Assembly (NCBI GenBank): GCA_934553185.1
Contig: CAKTFF010000117.1
Span: forward strand, 1-6,623
Direction: 5' to 3'
From: an uncultured Devosia sp.
GTDB lineage: Bacteria > Pseudomonadota > Alphaproteobacteria > Rhizobiales > Devosiaceae
Length of the DNA stretch: 6,623 nucleotides
Shown: positions 1 to 6,038 of the stretch, piece by piece
How the letters are laid out: each line of letters starts with the position of its first letter
How positions within the stretch are numbered: the stretch's first letter is position 1
Notes under the pieces: model-generated
What the model saw: the letters and a program-made list of their open reading frames with translations, nothing else
Databases searched by the model: none
What the model was told of the DNA's origin: nothing
Position numbers and translations under genes: made by a program

Positions 1-845
1 TTGAGACGGAACAGCAGGTCTTCGCGGAAGGAGCCTTCGCGCACGGCCTCGCTGAGGTTGCGGTTGGAGGTGGCGAGAATGCGGATATCCACGGGCACGG
101 GCTTGTTGCCGCCGACTCGATCGATCAGCCGCTCCTGGATGGCGCGCAGAAGCTTGCTTTGGAGCCGCACATCCATCTCCGAGATTTCGTCGAGCAGCAG
201 CGTGCCGCCCGAGGCTTCCTCGAACTTGCCGATGCGGCGGCCGATGGCCCCGGTGAAGGCACCTTTCTCGTGGCCGAAAAGTTCGGACTCGAGAAGCGCT
301 TCGGGAATGGCGGCGCAGTTGATGGAGATAAAAGGCTTGCTGGCGCGGCGGGAGCGCGAGTGAACATATTTGGCGATCACTTCCTTGCCGGTGCCGCTTT
401 CCCCGGTGATGAGGATCGAGGCATCGGAGGGGGCGATCTGGTCGGCCATGCGCACGACGCGCTCCATGGCCGGGTCGCGGAACAACCACTCCGAGCTGTC
501 CCGGGCAACGGCAGCGATCACCGCAGCGATCAGTTCGGCATCGGGTGGCAAAGGAATATATTCCTTGGCGCCGGCGCGGATGGCGTTGACGGCAGCGGCG
601 GCATTGGCTTCCACGCCGCAGGCGACCACGGGAATGGCGATGCGTTCGGCTTCCAGCCCGGCGATGAGGCCGGAAATGTCCATGGCGACATCGACCAGAA
701 GGAGATCGGCGCCGCGGCCGGCCCGCAGGGCGGCAAGGGCGATCTCGACCGAGGGGGCATGGGCGACCTTGGCGCCGCCATCCATGGCCATCTTGGTGGC
801 GGTGCTGAGCTGGTCTTCGAGGGCTCCGACGATGAGCAGGCGCAT
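1..845 (-). CDS. flbD: FlbD-type sigma-54-dependent flagellar transcriptional activator (partial, C-terminus beyond window)
   Basis: This is the first 281 codons of an NtrC-family activator, open to the left edge. Residues 1-115 form a receiver-like domain with Asp52 in the phospho-acceptor position (LLLVDVAMD). The usual acidic pair after beta-1 is replaced by V-G, and the conserved lysine region reads YIPLPP with no Lys. Residues about 120-281 are an AAA+ sigma-54 interaction domain: Walker A GESGTGKE (148-155), the sigma-54-contacting GAFTGA loop (195-200), Walker [11 protein letters not shown] (213-222) and a [10 protein letters not shown] segment at the edge. The C-terminal DNA-binding domain is not in view. 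The start ATG has AAGGGGA at 852-858, 6 nt upstream, overlapping the fliN stop codon. FlbD of Caulobacter activates late sigma-54 flagellar genes and represses fliF; its position as last gene of the fliF operon fits that orthology. Assigning it as FlbD rather than a generic NtrC-like regulator rests on context plus the degenerate receiver. Confidence 0.9.
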   Translation of the reverse strand, partial: MRLLIVGALEDQLSTATKMAMDGGAKVAHAPSVEIALAALRAGRGADLLLVDVAMDISGLIAGLEAERIAIPVVACGVEANAAAAVNAIRAGAKEYIPLPPDAELIAAVIAAVARDSSEWLFRDPAMERVVRMADQIAPSDASILITGESGTGKEVIAKYVHSRSRRASKPFISINCAAIPEALLESELFGHEKGAFTGAIGRRIGKFEEASGGTLLLDEISEMDVRLQSKLLRAIQERLIDRVGGNKPVPVDIRILATSNRNLSEAVREGSFREDLLFRL

Positions 846-851
846 CTTCTG

Positions 852-858
852 TCCCCTT
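852..858 (-). promoter_or_regulatory. Ribosome binding site of flbD, overlapping the fliN stop codon
   Basis: AAGGGGA on the minus strand sits 6 nt before the flbD ATG (845) and shares its first two bases with the fliN TAA (859-857). Ribosomes terminating on fliN would therefore sit directly on the flbD initiation region, suggesting coupled translation of structural gene and regulator. The coupling is an inference. Confidence 0.65.
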
Positions 859-1195
859 ATTGTGGCTTGATGATTTCAGTCATGGTGACGCCGAGCTTGC
901 TTTCCACCAGCACGATTTCGCCGCGCGCGACGAGACGCTCGTTGATGAAGATCTCGACGGCTTCGCCCACCTGACGGTCCAGCTCGATCACCGTGCCGGT
1001 ATCGAGACGCAGCAGATCGCTCACCGGCATCTTGGTGCGGCCGAGCACAACCGAAATGCGCACCGGCACGTCGAACACCGCTTCCAGGTCGGCGGCGGTG
1101 CGTTCCACATGCGCTTCGGGGCCGTCGCCGCGGCTGGGTGGCGCCATTTCCTCGAAGGTGATGTTTTCAGGCTCGTCGATGTCGGAAGCGCTCAA
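857..1195 (-). CDS. fliN: Flagellar motor switch protein FliN
   Basis: FliN is the C-ring component that, with FliM and FliG, switches rotation direction and docks the export apparatus through FliH. The 112-residue product has a variable acidic N-terminus (1-33) and a SpoA/FliN C-terminal domain (about 36-110). Family hallmarks are [15 protein letters not shown] (40-54), the GTVIELD strand (67-73), [17 protein letters not shown] (77-93) and a GVTMTEI ending (102-108). I chose the TTG start at 1195 because a strong Shine-Dalgarno AAGGGGAG lies 8 nt upstream and the TTG overlaps the fliH TGA as TTGA, a translational-coupling arrangement. The same frame stays open upstream to 1312, but that part overlaps fliH and does not resemble FliN. 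An internal ATG at 1147 is the other possible start and would shorten the protein by 16 residues. The length fits short alphaproteobacterial FliN. No fliM is present in the window. Confidence 0.93.
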   Translation of the reverse strand: MSASDIDEPENITFEEMAPPSRGDGPEAHVERTAADLEAVFDVPVRISVVLGRTKMPVSDLLRLDTGTVIELDRQVGEAVEIFINERLVARGEIVLVESKLGVTMTEIIKPQ

Positions 1196-1848
1196 TGGCC
1201 GCTCTCCCCTTGGCTGGCCTGGCCGCTGCGGGCAGCAAGGTAGGCTGAAATCTTGGTGTCGATGTCCTTGGAGACAGCGCCGATGTCGCGCACGAGGCCG
1301 CCATCCATCCATTCGAGACGCCCGTCGCCCAGGCGCTGGTCGGGATCGCCCATCACCACCAGCCGGCCGGCAAAGCCGGAGGTCTGCATGTGGGCGGTGG
1401 CGATGTCACGGATGGCGTCGGCAATGGAGGGGTGGCACCGCACGACGAGGTGCGGTACGCCACCAAGGCTCGCCATGCATTCCCCGATCAAGGCATCGAG
1501 CTCGAGGGTGGGATAGCGTGCCAGGAGATGCAGGGCCAGCTTGCGGCCGATGCTGGCGGCAAGCTCCACCGCCTCGCGCTGGGCTTCGGCCATGGCCTCG
1601 TCGAGCGCCTTGTGCATGAGAGCGGTCTGGGTCGCCAGCGTTGCGGCGGCGGCGGCCAGGGTCTGGCTTGCCGCGGAGGCTGCGTTGCGCTCGCCGGCGG
1701 CCTTGCCTTCGGCGAAGGCTTCCTCGCGGGCCTGGGCAAGTAGGTCTGCCACCAGCCGCTCGGGCATGGTCGGCTCGGGCGGCGCAGCGGCGGTCGTGCG
1801 CTTGCCCAAGTCGAGGTCAAAGGTGAAGCGGGCGGGGGACGCTGGCAT
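1192..1848 (-). CDS. fliH: Flagellar assembly protein FliH (FlbE-like)
   Basis: FliH regulates the flagellar export ATPase FliI and tethers it to the C-ring through FliN. The 218-residue product has a short N-terminal segment (1-28), an Ala/Glu-rich helical, probably coiled-coil region (about 30-100) and a C-terminal ATPase-regulator-like domain (about 100-205). The clearest family signature is near the end: LVVMGDPDQRLGDGRLEW followed by MDGG and VRDI (163-189), matching the GD-x-RIEW-x-DG pattern of FliH/YscL proteins. Homologues in Caulobacter are called FlbE and occupy the same slot between fliG and fliN. The ATG at 1848 follows the fliG stop by 3 nt; only a weak GGTGG lies upstream, so coupling to fliG translation is likely. 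Sequence conservation in this family is low, so the call leans on context as well as the C-terminal motif. No fliI is nearby. Confidence 0.87.
   Translation of the reverse strand: MPASPARFTFDLDLGKRTTAAAPPEPTMPERLVADLLAQAREEAFAEGKAAGERNAASAASQTLAAAAATLATQTALMHKALDEAMAEAQREAVELAASIGRKLALHLLARYPTLELDALIGECMASLGGVPHLVVRCHPSIADAIRDIATAHMQTSGFAGRLVVMGDPDQRLGDGRLEWMDGGLVRDIGAVSKDIDTKISAYLAARSGQASQGESGH
1204..1211 (-). promoter_or_regulatory. Ribosome binding site deciding the TTG start of fliN
   Basis: AAGGGGAG on the minus strand lies 8 nt before the TTG at 1195, inside the 3' end of fliH. It is one of the strongest Shine-Dalgarno matches in the operon and is the main argument for a non-ATG start of fliN rather than the downstream ATG at 1147. 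Confidence 0.7.
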
Positions 1849-1851
1849 GGA

Positions 1852-2925
1852 TCAGGCCACCATCTGGTCGTCGGCCCGCGACGTCATGATCATGATTTCG
1901 CCCCGGGCGGCGAGATCCTTGGCGGTCGAGACCATGCGGCCCTGGGCTTCGTCGACATCCTTGAGGCGCACCGGGCCCATGGCTTCCATGTCGTCGCGCA
2001 GGAGCTTGGCGGTACGGCCCGACATATTGGCGAAGAAGGTTTCCTTGAGCTGGTCATTGGCGCCCTTGAGCGCCATGGCGAGATCCTTCTTGTCCATCTT
2101 GGTGAGGAGGGTCTGGATGGCGGTGGAATCAAGCTTGGCGAGATCTTCGAAGGTGAACATCAGCGACTTGATGCGTTCGGCATCTTCGCGGCTGTTTTCT
2201 TCGAGCGAGGCGATGAAGCGCGCCTCAGTCTGACGGTCGAAGCTGTTGAAGATTTCGGCCATCTGCTCGTGGGAGTCGCGGCGCTTGGAGTGGTTGAGCG
2301 TCGACATGAATTCGGTGCGCAGGGTGTTCTCGATCTTTTCGAGGATTTCTTTTTGCACCGGGTCGAGCCCGAGCATGCGCTGCACGACATCGAGGGCCAG
2401 CTCTTCGGGCAGTGCGGCAAGCACCTTGCTGGCATGATCGGTGGCAATCTTGCTCAGCACCACGGCGATGGTCTGGGGATATTCGTTCTTGAGATAGGCG
2501 GCGAGAACATCTGCCTGCACATTGGAAAGCTTTTCCCACATGTTGCGGCCTGCCGGCCCGCGAATTTCTTCCATGATGGAGCTGACTTTCTCCTGCGGGA
2601 GAAAGCTGAGCAGCAGGCGTTCGGTGGAGTCGGTATTGCCCGACAGCGAACCGTTGGATGAGATGGTGGTGACAAATTCCACCATCAGGTCGTCCAGCAT
2701 TTCCTGAGTGATCGGTCCCAAGCGCACCATGGCGCGGGACAGCTGCTTGACCTCGAGCTCGTCCAATTCATCGAAGATGGGCTTGCCGTAATCGGGACCA
2801 AGCGCCAGCAGCAGCGCGGCGGCTTTTTCATCGCCGGACAGGACGCGCTGGTTCGTCGCGTCGCCCACAACCAGTTGCTGGCCAGGAGCGGTGCTGCCGT
2901 CAGGAGATTGGGACACAAGGGACAT
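1852..2925 (-). CDS. fliG: Flagellar motor switch protein FliG
   Basis: FliG is the rotor protein that sits on FliF, binds FliM and FliN, and receives torque from the stator. The 357-residue product has an N-terminal FliF-binding domain (about 25-120), a middle domain (about 125-210) and a C-terminal torque domain (about 265-350). The residues equivalent to the E. coli torque-generating charges are all present: Lys287 (ALKGA), Arg304 (MSGR), Asp311-Asp312 (LLRDD) and Arg320 (GPVR). The hinge MFTF (256-259) matches the MFXF motif. The middle-domain EHPQ motif reads EYPQ (148-151). The extra 25 or so N-terminal residues are typical of alphaproteobacterial FliG. The ATG start lies 5 nt after the fliF stop with only a weak ribosome site, again suggesting coupling. 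Confidence 0.97.
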   Translation of the reverse strand: MSLVSQSPDGSTAPGQQLVVGDATNQRVLSGDEKAAALLLALGPDYGKPIFDELDELEVKQLSRAMVRLGPITQEMLDDLMVEFVTTISSNGSLSGNTDSTERLLLSFLPQEKVSSIMEEIRGPAGRNMWEKLSNVQADVLAAYLKNEYPQTIAVVLSKIATDHASKVLAALPEELALDVVQRMLGLDPVQKEILEKIENTLRTEFMSTLNHSKRRDSHEQMAEIFNSFDRQTEARFIASLEENSREDAERIKSLMFTFEDLAKLDSTAIQTLLTKMDKKDLAMALKGANDQLKETFFANMSGRTAKLLRDDMEAMGPVRLKDVDEAQGRMVSTAKDLAARGEIMIMTSRADDQMVA

Positions 2926-2930
2926 GGCGT

Positions 2931-4559
2931 TTACGCTGCGCTGCCCAGCCAGTCACGCACAATCAGCGCGGCTTGCTTGGGGTTTTCTTCAACAAGGGTG
3001 CCCACGGTCTTGAGCGTCTGGAGCTGGGTTTCGCCCATGGACTTGGCGTTGGCGACCCAGGCGGGGGTCTTGTCGCGCAGCACGTCTTCGGCTTCGACCA
3101 CGACCTCGCCACTGGCGCTCAAGGTGCCGTGCTGGCCCAGCTCTGCGGCAGGGGGCAGGGCCAAAGGCTGCGTTTCGGGGGTCAGCACCTTGCGCAGCAG
3201 CGGGCGCATCACGAAGAAGACCAGCGCCAGGGCGATCAAGAGCGTCACCGCCATCTGAGCGAAGTTCATGATGTCGTCGCGCGTGAAGTCGAACAGGCCC
3301 GCAGCGGCATCGGTGCCGGCAATGGCCAGGTCTGGCCGCTCGGCAAACTGCATGTTGACCACTTCGACGCTGTCGCCGCGTGTTTCCGAATAGCCGACGG
3401 CAGAGCGGACAAGAGTGAGAATCTGGGTGATCTCGTCAGCGGAGCGCGGCGTATAGGTGGCGGCGCCGGCCGCATCGGTGGTGTAGACGCCATCCACCAC
3501 GACGGCGACCGACAGGCGCTTGATCGAGCCCGCTTCGGTGACGGCGGTCTGGGTGGTCTTGGAGATTTCGTAGTTGGTGACTTCTTCGCTGGTGGTGCCC
3601 TGTTCGGAGGCTGCGCCAGCCGCGTCAGCCGAAGCGCCGGGCAGTTCGTTGGCAACGCTTACCTGGCCGCCGGCTGCGCCGGACAGGTTCTCGCTTTCGC
3701 GTACCTGGCTCGAGCGGACGACCTGAGACTCAGGATCAAAGGTTTCCTGGGTGGTGGTGGAGCGGTTGAAGTCGATCTCGGCGGCCACCTCGACGCGGGC
3801 GCGGCCGGCGCCAACGACATTGGCCAGCATGTCCTCGACGCGGGTGCGCAGGCGGTTCTCGAAGCCCAGCGTGCGTTCGGCGGCATCGCCGGCCAGAGCG
3901 CCGGTGGCATCGTCGCCGGTCCCGGCGGCGAGGAGATTGCCCTGGTCGTCCACGATGGAAACGCGGCCGGGCGTCAGGCCCTCGATGGCGGAAGCCACCA
4001 GATGCTGGATGGAGCGGATTTCGCCCTGACCCAGTTCGCCGCGCACGGACAGGACGATGGAGGCGGATGGATCGGTTTTTTCGCGGCGGAACAGTTCGCG
4101 TTCGGGCAGAACCAGGTGGACGCGGGCTGACTTGATGCGGGCGAGTGAACCAATGGTGCGGACCAGTTCGCCTTCAAGGGCGCGTACATTGTTGAGGTTC
4201 TGAACAAAGCTCGTGGCACCCAGGGTCGACTGCTCGTCGAAGATTTCATAGCCGACCTGGCCGCTTTGGGGCAGTCCCGAACCAGCCAGCGTCATGCGGG
4301 TGGTGGTGATCTGGTCGCGCGGGATCAGGATCGTGTCGCCTTCGCCCCGCAATTCATAGGGGATGTTGAGCGTTTGCAGCTCGGTGACGATGGCCGAAGA
4401 GTCTTCAAGACTCAGCCCGGTAAAGAGCGGGGCGAGGCTGGGCGTTTGCGCCCGCATGACGAGGAAGCCGAAAAAGCCCAGCATGAGCACTGCAACCATG
4501 GCCATGGCGGCGATGCGCGGCAGTCCGATACGGTTGATCAGCTGGGTAAAGGTGTCCAC
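2931..4559 (-). CDS. fliF: Flagellar M-ring (MS-ring) protein FliF
   Basis: FliF oligomerises in the inner membrane into the MS ring, the base on which rotor and export gate are built. With the GTG start at 4559 the product is 542 residues. It has a first membrane helix (about 16-35, ending in FLVMR), then [15 protein letters not shown], typical of the family. The periplasmic ring-building region includes [14 protein letters not shown] and [14 protein letters not shown] (about 144-175). A low-complexity Ala/Gly/Ser linker (about 293-325) follows, then a second membrane helix (about 433-451). The cytoplasmic tail ends with [15 protein letters not shown] (524-538), the FliG-binding motif. The frame is open to a TTG at 4619 (562 residues), but those 20 extra residues look unlike FliF, and that TTG lies near or before the transcription start predicted from the CtrA-like box. 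The ribosome site is poor for both starts. It is the first gene of the fliF-fliG-fliH-fliN-flbD operon. Confidence 0.96.
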   Translation of the reverse strand: MDTFTQLINRIGLPRIAAMAMVAVLMLGFFGFLVMRAQTPSLAPLFTGLSLEDSSAIVTELQTLNIPYELRGEGDTILIPRDQITTTRMTLAGSGLPQSGQVGYEIFDEQSTLGATSFVQNLNNVRALEGELVRTIGSLARIKSARVHLVLPERELFRREKTDPSASIVLSVRGELGQGEIRSIQHLVASAIEGLTPGRVSIVDDQGNLLAAGTGDDATGALAGDAAERTLGFENRLRTRVEDMLANVVGAGRARVEVAAEIDFNRSTTTQETFDPESQVVRSSQVRESENLSGAAGGQVSVANELPGASADAAGAASEQGTTSEEVTNYEISKTTQTAVTEAGSIKRLSVAVVVDGVYTTDAAGAATYTPRSADEITQILTLVRSAVGYSETRGDSVEVVNMQFAERPDLAIAGTDAAAGLFDFTRDDIMNFAQMAVTLLIALALVFFVMRPLLRKVLTPETQPLALPPAAELGQHGTLSASGEVVVEAEDVLRDKTPAWVANAKSMGETQLQTLKTVGTLVEENPKQAALIVRDWLGSAA

Positions 4560-4637
4560 GCCGGTACTCTGATGCCAGGAAAGCGGCCCGCCGCGAGGGG
4601 AAAGGCTGGTGCTAGGCAAAATCTACCTAGCGTATGG

Positions 4638-4653
4638 TAAAGATTGTCTTAAC
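4638..4653 (-). promoter_or_regulatory. Candidate CtrA box of the fliF operon promoter
   Basis: Read on the plus strand the site is TAAA-N7-TTAAC; read on the minus strand it is GTTAA-N7-TTTA. This matches the CtrA consensus TTAA-N7-TTAA at 7 of 8 defined positions with exact spacing. It lies about 80 nt before the proposed fliF GTG, which fits a -35-overlapping CtrA site with a leader of roughly 40-50 nt. The fliF promoter of Caulobacter is known to be CtrA-dependent. No convincing -10 element was found. Confidence 0.6.
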
Positions 4654-4667
4654 CTCTCGCGGCAAGG

Positions 4668-4690
4668 GGCAAATTCAGGCAGAATTTGCC
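4668..4690. promoter_or_regulatory. Perfect dyad in the fliF/GST divergent region, candidate FlbD or other operator
   Basis: GGCAAATTC and GAATTTGCC are exact reverse complements of 9 nt separated by 5 nt (aggca). A further related half-site, GGCAAAATC, lies at 4615-4623. Size and symmetry are those of a dimeric regulator's operator. In Caulobacter, FlbD represses fliF through a dyad (ftr4) near that promoter, so FlbD is the first candidate. The site also sits just before the GST gene and could instead control that gene. No T-run follows, so it is not a likely terminator. Confidence 0.5.
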
Positions 4691-4715
4691 TAGCGGAATG
4701 AAAGGGTTGGAACTC

Positions 4716-5333
4716 ATGCTGAAAGTTTTGGGGCGTGTTACCTCGATCAATGTGCGCAAGGTGCTGTGGGCGCTCGATGAGCTGCGTCTTGGCTACGAGC
4801 AGGAGGACTGGGGCCTGCCGCTGCGTGACCCCAAGGTGCCGGAGTTTCTCGCGCTCAACCCCAACGGGCAAATCCCCGTCCTGATCGAGGGCGAGTTCGT
4901 GCTTTGGGAAAGCAATGCGATCTTGGTTTACCTGGCTGAGCGGGAGGGGCAGTTGCTGCCCGAGCAATTGGAACAGCGCGCCGTGGCGCTCCAGTGGCTC
5001 GGCTGGCAGGCCAGCGAACTCAATGCGCCATGGGGCTACGCAGTCAATGCGCTGATCCGCAAGACGCCGGGCTTTAATGATCAGAACAAGATCGCGGAGT
5101 CGCTGGGGCGTTGGGGCGAGAAGATGGCGATCCTGGACGGTCAGTTGGCAAGCACCGGGGCATTCGTCGGCGGCGAGCTGTTCACGGTCGCCGATATCGC
5201 CTTAGCGCTGTCCATCCACCGCTGGATGAGCATACCGGCGGAGAAGCCAGCGTTTCCAGCGGTGAAGCGCTACTACGAGCTGATGCTGACGCGGGATGCG
5301 GGTGCGCGGTGGATGGGGGCGGATACGCCGTAG
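4716..5333 (+). CDS. Glutathione S-transferase family protein
   Basis: The 205-residue product has the standard GST layout: a thioredoxin-fold N-terminal domain (about 1-76) and an all-helical C-terminal domain (about 85-200). Visible signatures are VTSINVRKVLW (8-18), where Ser10 or Asn12 would occupy the catalytic position; NPNGQIPVL with the cis-proline (48-56); the glutathione-gamma-glutamyl-binding Glu65-Ser66 in WESNAIL; and the N-capping box FTVADIA (Thr157, Asp160). The family conjugates glutathione to electrophiles or reduces substrates in the cytoplasm; the substrate cannot be told from sequence. The ATG at 4716 is preferred because the thioredoxin strand begins right after it and AAAGGG/GGA lie upstream. 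In-frame alternatives are ATG 4698 and TTG 4686. The gene is divergent from fliF and convergent with sciP, and has no obvious flagellar role. Confidence 0.93.
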   Translation: MLKVLGRVTSINVRKVLWALDELRLGYEQEDWGLPLRDPKVPEFLALNPNGQIPVLIEGEFVLWESNAILVYLAEREGQLLPEQLEQRAVALQWLGWQASELNAPWGYAVNALIRKTPGFNDQNKIAESLGRWGEKMAILDGQLASTGAFVGGELFTVADIALALSIHRWMSIPAEKPAFPAVKRYYELMLTRDAGARWMGADTP

Positions 5334-5350
5334 TGCAATTGGCGCAATGA

Positions 5351-5378
5351 AAAGCCCGCCGGGTTGCGCCGGCGGGCT
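5351..5378 (-). terminator. Intrinsic terminator between the convergent GST and sciP genes
   Basis: A perfect 10-bp GC-rich stem (AGCCCGCCGG at 5353-5362, CCGGCGGGCT at 5369-5378) encloses a 6-nt loop. On the minus strand the stem is followed by TTTT, so it best terminates the sciP transcript. On the plus strand, 20 nt after the GST stop, the tail is only weakly T-rich, so it may work less well in that direction. Confidence 0.75.
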
Positions 5379-5400
5379 GGTGTTAGGTTTGGATATGGAT

Positions 5401-5473
5401 CCGGCCCTTCGCAGGGCTCAGGGCGTTCGAAACTCAATTTGCTCCACTGGAGCAAATTGCCGGGCTTTGCCCG
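5401..5473. repeat. Cluster of small palindromes, probable dispersed intergenic repeat
   Basis: Three inverted repeats lie in tandem here. GCCCT/AGGGC is at 5404-5417. A perfect 11-bp pair, CAATTTGCTCC and GGAGCAAATTG, is at 5435-5459 with a 3-nt loop. CGGGC-TTT-GCCCG is at 5461-5473. No open frame or RNA gene is recognisable. The CCCTTCGCAGGGCTCAGGG type of string resembles intergenic repeats common in alphaproteobacteria, but copy number cannot be judged from a single window. It could also act as a secondary terminator after sciP. Confidence 0.45.
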
Positions 5474-5480
5474 TCGTTTC

Positions 5481-5759
5481 TCACCCCTCCCGGTAGTGCT
5501 GGATCCAGGTGGTGCGCAGGCCGGCAAGGCCGTGTTTGTCGATGGCGGCTTGCCAGTTCAGGAATTCATCAACGCTGAGGGTATAGCGGTCGCAGGCCTC
5601 TTCGAGGCTGAGCAGCCCGCCGCGCACGGCAGCGACGACTTCGGCTTTGCGGCGGATGACCCACCTCCGCGTATTGGCGGGAGGCAAATCTGCGATCGTG
5701 AGCGGACTTCCGTCCGGTCCGATAACGTACTTAACGCGAGGACGCATTTGTACGGTCAT
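5481..5759 (-). CDS. sciP: CtrA inhibitor SciP (DUF1153 family)
   Basis: The 92-residue protein is a close match to the SciP/DUF1153 family. The N-terminal YVIGPDGSPLTIADLPP (11-27) and the helical DNA-binding region with RRWVIRRKAEVVAAVRGGLL (31-50), SLEEACDRY and HGLAGLR (76-82) are its diagnostic blocks. In Caulobacter, SciP accumulates in G1 swarmer cells and blocks transcription from CtrA-activated promoters, including flagellar ones, by contacting CtrA and promoter DNA. The ATG at 5759 has GAGAG about 5 nt upstream; an ATG four codons later (5747) is less well placed. A CtrA-like box lies 51 nt upstream. The terminator at 5351-5378 would end the message. Its closeness to the fliF operon puts a regulator of the operon's likely activator next to its target. 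Confidence 0.95.
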   Translation of the reverse strand: MTVQMRPRVKYVIGPDGSPLTIADLPPANTRRWVIRRKAEVVAAVRGGLLSLEEACDRYTLSVDEFLNWQAAIDKHGLAGLRTTWIQHYREG

Positions 5760-5810
5760 TTTACTCTCTACTCAACCTGACCATATGTTGAACAGAGTAG
5801 GGCAGCGGCC

Positions 5811-5825
5811 TTAAAATAACGCTAA
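5811..5825 (-). promoter_or_regulatory. Candidate CtrA box upstream of sciP
   Basis: TTAA-N7-CTAA on the plus strand (TTAG-N7-TTAA read toward sciP) matches the CtrA consensus at 7 of 8 positions with exact spacing, and ends 51 nt before the sciP ATG. In Caulobacter sciP is itself a CtrA-activated G1 gene, so the site makes sense. The surrounding stretch, about 5760-5880, is clearly more AT-rich than the rest of the window, as expected for a promoter region. Confidence 0.5.
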
Positions 5826-5885
5826 GGGGAAATGGACAACAGGTTAAGAATGGTTATGAAATTCAATGGATTGATTCAATTCTGA

Positions 5886-6004
5886 GTGGGTGGGATCAGC
5901 GCCCTGCACTTGCGGAGCCTTCCAGCTCCAGGCGCTTGCTTCCCGTGCGGTGGATGGGACGAGAGGCCCTCGGGTCGAGCCCGAGGGAAGCGCCGGTGGG
6001 TGGG
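5886..6004. repeat. Hairpin-rich intergenic stretch flanked by 9-bp direct repeats
   Basis: GTGGGTGGG occurs at 5886-5894 and 5996-6004, bracketing about 100 nt. Inside are a nested hairpin (outer AGCGCC/GGCGCT at 5898-5903 and 5931-5936, inner GGAGC/GCTCC at 5914-5918 and 5925-5929) and a perfect 8-bp stem CCCTCGGG/CCCGAGGG (5967-5974, 5980-5987) with loop TCGAG. No coding frame is evident. It could be a small dispersed repeat, a small RNA, or the end region of the flgD transcript. Confidence 0.4.
5967..5987. terminator. Stem-loop downstream of flgD, possible weak terminator
   Basis: The perfect 8-bp GC-rich stem with 5-nt loop lies about 50 nt past the flgD stop in the direction of flgD transcription. 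Neither strand has a T-run after it, so rho-independent termination is doubtful; it may only stabilise the 3' end or be part of a repeat. Confidence 0.3.
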
Positions 6005-6038
6005 GGGGTTGTGCCTTGTGTAGGGTCTGTCCTCAGTT

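Noticed and set aside
159..974. A 271-codon plus-strand open frame opposite flbD and the end of fliN
   Set aside because: It spans the junction of two well-supported minus-strand genes and its Gly/Asp-rich translation has no family features; it is a shadow frame.
1196..1312. Upstream extension of the fliN frame to a 151-residue protein
   Set aside because: The extra part overlaps fliH, is Arg/Pro/His-rich and unlike FliN, and a strong ribosome site supports the TTG at 1195.
1541..2233. A 230-codon plus-strand open frame opposite fliH and fliG
   Set aside because: Ser/Arg/Ala-rich low-complexity translation antisense to two recognised genes, without a plausible ribosome site.
2973..4130. A 385-codon plus-strand open frame opposite fliF
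   Set aside because: It lies wholly antisense to a clear fliF, its translation is Gly/Asp/His-rich without any recognisable domain, and such long antisense frames are common in GC-rich genomes.
4398..4415. GAGTC/GACTC inverted pair inside fliF, possible CcrM-methylated regulatory site
   Set aside because: It lies within conserved fliF coding sequence, where codon use explains the bases; there is no nearby promoter.
4623..4967. A 114-codon minus-strand open frame opposite the start of the GST gene
   Set aside because: It crosses the regulatory region and the antisense of a clear GST gene; the translation matches no family I know.
5334..6038. Possible CRISPR array, tRNA or rRNA in the intergenic stretches
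   Set aside because: There are no regularly spaced repeats and no cloverleaf or rRNA-like segments, only isolated hairpins and short repeats.
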